A program made the position numbers and the translations under genes. The notes under the pieces were generated by a model. That model had not been told where the DNA came from. It was given only the letters and a program-made list of their open reading frames with translations, and did no database searches. Source: Oscillospiraceae bacterium (GTDB lineage: Bacteria > Bacillota > Clostridia > Oscillospirales > Oscillospiraceae). From it: a stretch of 37,965 bases of DNA. Location of the stretch: contig WQXS01000018.1 of the NCBI GenBank assembly GCA_009784725.1, positions 1-37,965 on the forward strand. The letters run 5' to 3'. This document shows, one piece after another, positions 32,624-37,965 of this stretch (positions are counted from its first letter, which is position 1; each line of letters opens with the position of its first letter).

Positions 32624-33304
32624 ATGGAAAATAGAAGCGTTGCGCTTGACGGGCCTGCGGGAGCAGGGAAGAGCACACTTGCAAAAAGAGTATCAGAGCA
32701 CTTTGGTCTTATTTATGTCGATACGGGAGCACTTTACCGCTCTATAGGTTTGTTTGTATTTAGAAATAATGTTGCTTCAAGGGATGCCGAGGGTGTTTTG
32801 AAATTATTGCCGGAAATACGGCTTGATATGAGATATGATGATTCCGGTGTCCAACGGATGATTCTAAACGGTGAGGATGTTACAGAGGATATAAGACTCC
32901 CTGAAATTTCCGTATACGCTTCCGATGTGTCGGCTATGCCGGCGGTCAGGGAGTTTTTGTTGGAAATGCAGCGAAGTATGGCGGTAAAATATAATGTTCT
33001 TATGGATGGCAGGGATATTGGAACTGTTGTATTGCCCGATGCGGGCCTTAAGGTTTTTATTACCGCCGATGCAAGTACACGTGCAAACAGAAGATATCTT
33101 GAGCTGAAAGCAAAAGGTATTGAAACCACCTTTGACGAAGTAAAAGATGCTATGATTAAACGCGATAAAAATGACAGCGAAAGAGAAGCTGCTCCTTTAA
33201 AAGCAGCCGATGATGCTGTTATACTGGATACCTCAGAGTTAAATCTTGATGAAAGTTTTGATGCGCTGTGTAATTTGGTTACAGCAAAATTTGGTGAAAA
33301 ATGA
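32624..33304 (+). CDS. cmk: Cytidylate kinase
   Basis: 226 residues. Phosphorylates CMP and dCMP using ATP. P-loop GPAGAGKST (10-18), the early YVDTGALYRSIGLFVF motif, MDGRDIGTVVLPDA and the family lid region RREL-like (RRYLELKAKG) are present. AAAGGA lies upstream of the ATG. Its stop overlaps the plsC start (ATGA). The order cmk-plsC-ispH/S1 is a common Clostridia cluster. Confidence 0.96.
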   Translation: MENRSVALDGPAGAGKSTLAKRVSEHFGLIYVDTGALYRSIGLFVFRNNVASRDAEGVLKLLPEIRLDMRYDDSGVQRMILNGEDVTEDIRLPEISVYASDVSAMPAVREFLLEMQRSMAVKYNVLMDGRDIGTVVLPDAGLKVFITADASTRANRRYLELKAKGIETTFDEVKDAMIKRDKNDSEREAAPLKAADDAVILDTSELNLDESFDALCNLVTAKFGEK

Positions 33305-33909
33305 AAGTGAAACCAAAAAAAGCAAGCAATAAGTTCTACAGATGGTGCTTTAAATATGCAGGGCCTGTTATCCGTTTTTTCAGGCCGTTTGAGCTCATCG
33401 GTGAAGAAAACAGAATAAGCGGGGCTGCAATGGTTTGCTCAAATCATTCGGCAATGATTGACCCGTTTCATATTGCCCTTGCGTTCGGAATAGATACAAA
33501 TATCCATGTTATTGCAAAAATTGAAATATTCAGAATACCTGTTTTATCAACGATATTATGGAAGCTTGGAATGATATGCGTTGACAGAAGCATAAACGAT
33601 ATCACATCCGTAAAGACTTCTCTTGCGTATCTGAAAAACGGCGAAAAGGTTGTTATTTTCCCCGAAGGGACACGTATGTCCGATTATCACAACGATGCGG
33701 CAAAAAGCGGTGCAATCAAAATGGCGGAGCGTGCAGGCGTGCCGATTATACCGGTATTTTTATCTCGAAAAAAACCATTCTTCAAAAAAAGCAAGGTTAT
33801 ATTCGGCGAGCCGTATACGATAGAAAAAGCAAAAGACAAACGGACGCCGGAGGAATATTCGGCACTTGCGACGGAGCTCATGAATAAAATTCAAGCTTTA
33901 GATCTGTAA
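33301..33909 (+). CDS. plsC: 1-acyl-sn-glycerol-3-phosphate acyltransferase
   Basis: 202 residues. Adds the second acyl chain to make phosphatidic acid for membrane lipids. The catalytic HX4D motif is His49-Asp54 in NHSAMIDP, and FPEGTRM (from 120) is the glycerol-phosphate-binding block. A hydrophobic N-terminal part suggests peripheral membrane attachment. Four-base overlap with cmk indicates coupled translation. Confidence 0.94.
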   Translation: MKVKPKKASNKFYRWCFKYAGPVIRFFRPFELIGEENRISGAAMVCSNHSAMIDPFHIALAFGIDTNIHVIAKIEIFRIPVLSTILWKLGMICVDRSINDITSVKTSLAYLKNGEKVVIFPEGTRMSDYHNDAAKSGAIKMAERAGVPIIPVFLSRKKPFFKKSKVIFGEPYTIEKAKDKRTPEEYSALATELMNKIQALDL

Positions 33910-33950
33910 AAATGTGATTTTTAAGAAAAATAATAAGGAGTTGCCATAAC

Positions 33951-36152
33951 TTGGAAATAATTGTTGCCGAGTCTGCGGGGTTTTGTTACGGAGTTAACAG
34001 AGCGGTTTCAATTTGCAAGGCTGCAGCTGAAAAATACCAAAATTGCGTGACACTCGGACCGATAATTCACAATGAATTTGTAGTACGGGACCTGGAAAGC
34101 AACGGAATCCGCGTTGCTTCGGATATATCCGAAATACCGGAGAACAGCACCGTTATTATAAGCTCTCACGGAGCAGGAAGGGAAACATATGAAACCCTTA
34201 CTGCTCTTAATGTTGAAGTGATTGATGCAACATGCCCGGATGTTAAAAAAATCCACGAAATAGTACATTCGGAATCTTCGGAAAAACGCCTTATTATTAT
34301 TATCGGACACAGACATCATCCCGAGGTTGAAGCTATTACCGGATGGTGTGAAAATTATTTAGTTTTTGAAACTCCCGAAGAGCTGTCCGAGTGGTTAAAT
34401 ATCAAGGAAAATGCAAAATTATGCCTCTCTTTTGTCTTTCAAACGACAAATGCCGAATCAGTATACGCAAAGTGTTGTAAATTAATAAAAAAAGTGTGTA
34501 CAAACCATAAAATCTTTGATACAATATGCAACGCTACGCTTAAGCGTCAGCATGAGGCTGCCGAGATATCCAAAATCGCTGATATGGTAATTGTTGCGGG
34601 CGACAGTAACAGTGCAAACAGTCTCAAGCTGGCGGACATCAGCAGACAGTATTGTAAGAAAGTCTTATTTATTCAAAGCGCAGACGATATTGATACTGCA
34701 ATTGTCCGTCCGGCGGATGTAATCGGCATTACAGCCGGCGCATCCACACCGGCGTTTATCATTAAGGAGGTCACCCGGAAGATGAAAGAGGAAACAATCA
34801 CAGAGGAAACTGAAGTAGAGCAGGAAGTTAAACAAGCTCTTATTGATGAAGATGACTCTATGGATTCCATGGATACCGAGTCATTTGAAGAAATGCTTGA
34901 AAAATCAATAAAAACACTTCGCACAGGTGAAAAGGTTACAGGTATTGTAACATCTATTACCGCAACGGAGGTTTCGGTTGATTTAGGAACCAAGCAATCC
35001 GGCTATATTCCGATAGCCGAGTTTATTGACGATGAAAATGCAAACATTGACGATATAATCAAAGTCGGAGATACAATTGAATCATTTGTAATGCGTGTAA
35101 ACGACGTTGAAGGAATGGTTATGCTCTCCAAGAAACGTCTTGATGCAATAAAGAACTGGGATATTGTTGAAGAGGCAAAGGAAAATAAAACCATTGTTGA
35201 AGGCCTTGTCGTTGAAGAAAATAAAGGCGGAATAGTAGTAAATGTCAAGGGTGTAAGGGTTTTTGTACCTGCATCTCAAACAGGGCTTCCAAAGTCCTCG
35301 CCGATGACAGAGCTTTTGAAGAAAACCGTAAAGCTCCGCATTACCGAAGTCAATCAATCAAGAAGGCGTGTCGTCGGTTCAATACGTCTTGTCCAAAATG
35401 ATGAAAGACGCGAGAAGTCCGATCAGGTTTGGAATGATATCGAAGTCGGCAAAAAATACGAGGGTATCGTCAAATCAATGACAACCTACGGTGTCTTTGT
35501 TGATATCGGCGGTGTTGACGGAATGATTCATATATCCGAGCTCAGCTGGACCCGTATCAAGCAACCGTCTGAGGTGATGTCGGTAGGTGACGAGGTATCT
35601 GTCTATGTCCTTTCATTCGATAAGGAAAGCAGAAAGATTTCACTCGGCTACAAAAAAAGTGAAGACAATCCCTGGACACGTTTTACAAGCCACTATGCAG
35701 TCGGTGATGTAATTAATGTTAAAATAGTTAAAATGATGCCGTTCGGAGCATTTGCAGAGATTTGTCCCGGAGTGGACGGGCTGATTCATATTTCTCAGAT
35801 AACAGACCGCAGAATAGGTTTACCATCAGAGGTCTTAAACGATGGTCAGATGGTCGATGTTAAAATAACAGAGATTGAAAACGAGCGCAAAAAAGTTTCA
35901 CTCAGCATCAGAGCACTTATCGAACCGACATCACAACCTGACGGTGAAGCCGAATCCGGCGAAGATGCATCAGATGACAAGACTCCCGTGATAGTGTACG
36001 ACACCGATTCACCACCACCGCCCGAGGAGCCTGATGATGTTGACGAACCGGCTGCAGAGAAAGCAACTGCAGATGAACCGGCAGAAGAACCGGAAGCTGC
36101 AGAGACAGCAGAGGAACCGGAAGAAGAGCCGGAAGAATCTGCAAAGGATTAA
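33951..36152 (+). CDS. ispH: Bifunctional HMBPP reductase (IspH) / ribosomal protein S1 fusion
   Basis: 733 residues. Residues 1-280 are IspH, which makes IPP and DMAPP in the last MEP step. Its iron-sulfur ligands are Cys12 (GFCYGVNRA), Cys95 (DATCPDVKK) and Cys193 (DTICNATLKRQ). Residues about 320-660 hold four S1 RNA-binding domains, starting near GEKVTGIV, KTIVEGLV, GKKYEGIV and GDVINVKI. The third and fourth carry the classic YGVFVDIGGVDGMIHISE pattern. A Glu/Pro-rich acidic tail (about 680-733) ends the protein. This fusion is known in Clostridia. TTG start ten bases after AAGGAG. It is in the cmk-plsC operon and is followed by a strong terminator. Confidence 0.96.
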   Translation: MEIIVAESAGFCYGVNRAVSICKAAAEKYQNCVTLGPIIHNEFVVRDLESNGIRVASDISEIPENSTVIISSHGAGRETYETLTALNVEVIDATCPDVKKIHEIVHSESSEKRLIIIIGHRHHPEVEAITGWCENYLVFETPEELSEWLNIKENAKLCLSFVFQTTNAESVYAKCCKLIKKVCTNHKIFDTICNATLKRQHEAAEISKIADMVIVAGDSNSANSLKLADISRQYCKKVLFIQSADDIDTAIVRPADVIGITAGASTPAFIIKEVTRKMKEETITEETEVEQEVKQALIDEDDSMDSMDTESFEEMLEKSIKTLRTGEKVTGIVTSITATEVSVDLGTKQSGYIPIAEFIDDENANIDDIIKVGDTIESFVMRVNDVEGMVMLSKKRLDAIKNWDIVEEAKENKTIVEGLVVEENKGGIVVNVKGVRVFVPASQTGLPKSSPMTELLKKTVKLRITEVNQSRRRVVGSIRLVQNDERREKSDQVWNDIEVGKKYEGIVKSMTTYGVFVDIGGVDGMIHISELSWTRIKQPSEVMSVGDEVSVYVLSFDKESRKISLGYKKSEDNPWTRFTSHYAVGDVINVKIVKMMPFGAFAEICPGVDGLIHISQITDRRIGLPSEVLNDGQMVDVKITEIENERKKVSLSIRALIEPTSQPDGEAESGEDASDDKTPVIVYDTDSPPPPEEPDDVDEPAAEKATADEPAEEPEAAETAEEPEEEPEESAKD

Positions 36153-36173
36153 TAAAAGACGAGGGTTATACAC

Positions 36174-36217
36174 AAAAACAGCCGTGGGGAGTTTAAATAC
36201 TCCGACCGGCTGTTTTT
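36174..36217. terminator. Bidirectional intrinsic terminator between ispH-S1 and lipA
   Basis: AAAAACAGCC (36174-36183) pairs exactly with GGCTGTTTTT (36208-36217), with inner GGAGT/ACTCC pairing around TTAAAT. A-tract and T-tract on opposite sides serve both convergent operons. The lipA stop codon begins inside the right arm. Confidence 0.9.
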
Positions 36218-37061
36218 ATATATTAGTTATACCAAGTGCCCGATGAGCGAAATAAGAGCTTCTTACAAGAGGTGCCGATTCGACATGCTTAAAGCCAGTT
36301 TCCAAAGCAGTTTTACCGTATTTTTCAAATTCGGACGGCTCTATGTATTTTAGTACGGGTAAATGATTTTTGCCCGGTGAGAGATATTGCCCGATGGTCA
36401 GAAAATCGCATCCGGCTTTTAATAAATCATCAAAAGCCTCCGATATTTCGTTTTCGCTTTCTCCTAGACCAAGCATTAATCCGGATTTTGTATATATTTT
36501 CGGGTTTTGCTCCTTTATGGTCCGAAGCACTTTCAATGAACGTTTATAATCGGCTCCGGGGCGGACGGTTTCATAAAGTGACTTTACTGTTTCTATATTA
36601 TGACTTATTACAGCAGGGGACTTGGCGGTTATAACCTCAGGTCCGGTCAAATCCGGTATCAGGACTTCAACAGCGGTTTCGGGAGAGCTTTTTCGGATTG
36701 CTTTAATTACTTCGGAAAAATGAAACGCTCCGCCGTCGGGTAAATCATCACGTGTGACAGAGGTTATTACTACATATCTGAGCTGCAGCTTTAAAACTGC
36801 GGCGGCGATTCTCTTTGCTTCATCCTTATCGGGGGTGTCGGGTGTTCCGAAGCGCACATTGCAAAAAGTGCATTTGCGAGTGCAAATATTCCCGAGTATC
36901 ATAAATGTTGCGGTTTTATTTGAAAAACATTCACCGCGGTTCGGACAGCTCGCTTCCGTGCATACGGTATTTAATTTCAGTTCCTTTAACAGCTCAGTTA
37001 CATAGCTGCTGTTTTCGTTATCTGCATAAGGAACTCTTAGCCATTCGGGTTTTGTAGGCAT
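36216..37061 (-). CDS. lipA: Lipoyl synthase
   Basis: 281 residues. A radical SAM enzyme that inserts two sulfurs into octanoyl groups on lipoyl domains. It has both cluster sets: the auxiliary CX4CX5C (Cys34, Cys39, Cys45 in CTEASCPNRGEC) and the radical SAM CX3CX2C (Cys60, Cys64, Cys67 in CTRKCTFC). The C-terminal RSSY serine motif is also present. The ATG at 37061 follows the lplA stop by three bases, so the two are one operon. No octanoyltransferase (lipB/lipM) is in the window. Confidence 0.96.
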   Translation of the reverse strand: MPTKPEWLRVPYADNENSSYVTELLKELKLNTVCTEASCPNRGECFSNKTATFMILGNICTRKCTFCNVRFGTPDTPDKDEAKRIAAAVLKLQLRYVVITSVTRDDLPDGGAFHFSEVIKAIRKSSPETAVEVLIPDLTGPEVITAKSPAVISHNIETVKSLYETVRPGADYKRSLKVLRTIKEQNPKIYTKSGLMLGLGESENEISEAFDDLLKAGCDFLTIGQYLSPGKNHLPVLKYIEPSEFEKYGKTALETGFKHVESAPLVRSSYFAHRALGITNI

Positions 37062-37064
37062 TTT

Positions 37065-37790
37065 TCACATCCTGTAATTCCAGTCGTCATTTTTGTATTT
37101 TTCGTTGTATATCTGTGTGATTTTCTGAATTTCATTATCCGCAAAAATATATTCTTTATGTTCCGTGTTAATGATTAAGTTGCTTTTTAACGCTGCAATA
37201 AACTCACCGGTTGAAAAACCTGCTTTTGTAAATAGTTTTATGTTTGTGACTCTGCTTCTGACGGAGGATATACCTTTCGGGCGAAGCTTTTCTTCATTTG
37301 GTATGAGAACATTTGTAAGAGTCTCAAGGTCTGCATCATATAACAAAGAGCCGTGTGTACAGACATGATTACCCGATGTATATTGAGCGAAGCCCGATAC
37401 TTTTTTATTATCAACCAAAATATCGTTGCGGCCTTTGCGCTCTGCAGGCACTCCCATTTTCCCGAGAGCTTTTATTATTTCCGAGGCAATATTTTCTCTG
37501 TGAAGTGATATATCACCCGATATCGGCTCTATCACTGTATAAAGAACAGTTCCGGGATCGGTGTAAATAGCTCCGCCTCCGCTGGAACGGCGCACAATCA
37601 AAATATCCGATTTTTTTGCATAATCAACATCAATTTCTGCAGAAAGCATCTGATTGCTTCCGAGCATAACCGTTTTTCCTGTCTGCCAAAGCATATATAC
37701 AGCTTCTTTCAATTTTGCATAACGTGCAAAATACTCTTCGGCAGAAAAGTGATAAGCCGCATCATTACTGTCGTTTTGAACAAAAATCAC
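37065..37790 (-). CDS. lplA: Lipoate-protein ligase A family
   Basis: 241 residues. Catalytic domain of the lipoate/octanoate ligase-transferase fold: RRSSGGGAIYTDPGTVLYTVI, GRNDILVDNKKVSGFAQ with the catalytic-type lysine region, and HGSLLYD. The family attaches lipoate to E2 and GcvH proteins through lipoyl-AMP. It is shorter than E. coli LplA (about 337) and lacks most of the C-terminal accessory domain, so a separate partner or a transferase role is possible. I chose the GTG at 37790 because CGAGG lies just upstream; the frame continues to a TTG at 37817 without a site. Confidence 0.88.
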   Translation of the reverse strand: MIFVQNDSNDAAYHFSAEEYFARYAKLKEAVYMLWQTGKTVMLGSNQMLSAEIDVDYAKKSDILIVRRSSGGGAIYTDPGTVLYTVIEPISGDISLHRENIASEIIKALGKMGVPAERKGRNDILVDNKKVSGFAQYTSGNHVCTHGSLLYDADLETLTNVLIPNEEKLRPKGISSVRSRVTNIKLFTKAGFSTGEFIAALKSNLIINTEHKEYIFADNEIQKITQIYNEKYKNDDWNYRM

Positions 37791-37818
37791 ATATAACCTC
37801 GCATGTTTTAATAGCAAT

Positions 37819-37847
37819 AATCTACACTAAAGAGGCAAATATTGCAA
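37819..37847 (-). promoter_or_regulatory. Promoter for lplA-lipA
   Basis: Minus strand: TTGCAA (37847-37842), a 17-bp spacer and TAGATT (37824-37819). The start near 37812 leaves about 20 nt containing the GAGG ribosome site before the GTG at 37790. Confidence 0.5.
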
Positions 37848-37874
37848 TTATTTAATTAATAATTACGTAAACTC

Positions 37875-37904
37875 TTGCATTTACTGGGAAAATGGGTGTA
37901 TAAT
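37875..37904 (+). promoter_or_regulatory. Strong promoter for a gene beyond the right edge
   Basis: TTGCAT (37875-37880), an 18-bp spacer and a perfect TATAAT (37899-37904). A ribosome site GAAAGGA (37951-37957) ends eight bases before the window edge, so a coding sequence should begin immediately outside. Confidence 0.7.
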
Positions 37905-37912
37905 AGAATTTG

Positions 37913-37936
37913 GTGGGGATGATACCGCATCGCCAC
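37913..37936 (+). promoter_or_regulatory. 5' stem-loop in the leader of the off-window gene
   Basis: GTGG-g-GATG pairs with CATC-g-CCAC around loop ATACCG: eight base pairs with one G/G mismatch, beginning close to the predicted transcription start (about 37911). It could stabilise the message or act in regulation. I do not recognise it as a known riboswitch. Confidence 0.4.
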
Positions 37937-37965
37937 GGTTTTTCTGACACGAAAGGACTGCAAAA

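Noticed and set aside
33904-33930. Terminator after plsC
   Set aside because: Only an A/T hairpin (AAAAAT-GTG-ATTTTT) without GC pairs, and ispH-S1 appears to belong to the same operon.

Overview
The window is about 38 kb of a low-to-mid GC Gram-positive chromosome. It fits an anaerobic member of the Clostridia, probably an uncultured or poorly studied one. The evidence is the gene order tig-clpP-clpX-lon-yihA, the cmk-plsC-(ispH fused to ribosomal protein S1) cluster, the scpA-scpB-DUF2953-gerW (sporulation) block, a tungsten-type aldehyde:ferredoxin oxidoreductase domain, MEP-pathway isoprenoid genes, and many TTG start codons behind strong Shine-Dalgarno sites. Nearly all of it is housekeeping core. 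I see no prophage, conjugative element, intact insertion sequence, CRISPR array or rRNA.

Layout. 1-330: a minus-strand tRNA-Arg(TCT) with its own consensus promoter and an unusual leader. 328-3267: a lipoprotein-type hybrid sensor kinase with two periplasmic solute-binding domains. 3424-6022: aquaporin and dxs. 6046-6975 (minus): CheV. 7191-8465: membrane-anchored glycoside-hydrolase-like protein. 8636-13957 (minus): an ilvB-ilvN operon that ends in a 1,033-residue fusion of iron-type alcohol dehydrogenase and aldehyde:ferredoxin oxidoreductase. 14026-19034: phosphopantetheinyl transferase, T4-type ATP-dependent DNA ligase, a compact UvrC-like nuclease, rsmD, coaD and a coiled-coil protein. 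19143-20870: ABC exporter. 21108-28349: the proteostasis operon and a site-2-type protease. 28393-32538: scpA, scpB, DUF2953, gerW, rluB and an RpiR-type regulator. 32624-36152: cmk, plsC and ispH-S1. 36216-37790 (minus): lplA and lipA. A strong promoter at the right edge drives a gene outside the window.

How the parts work together. dxs and ispH are the first and last enzymes of the MEP pathway. lplA and lipA give two routes to protein lipoylation (salvage and synthesis). Trigger factor, ClpXP and Lon form a folding and degradation set. ScpA and ScpB are the SMC partners. The ligase and the UvrC-like nuclease sit side by side and could form a small repair pair. IlvBN makes acetolactate, and the attached fusion enzyme would in principle reduce an acid through an aldehyde to an alcohol.

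The least expected material is intergenic. Two families of short dispersed structured repeats occur, two copies each, whose stems differ in sequence but stay self-complementary (family A at 124-161 and 32542-32585; family B at 8486-8588 and 20887-20997). There is also a repeat cluster between clpP and clpX. Among the genes, the most notable are the alcohol dehydrogenase-oxidoreductase fusion, the phage-type ligase beside a shortened UvrC, and a divergent ilvB/phosphopantetheinyl-transferase promoter region in which both transcripts look leaderless. All calls come from reading sequence and motifs by eye. No database search was run.
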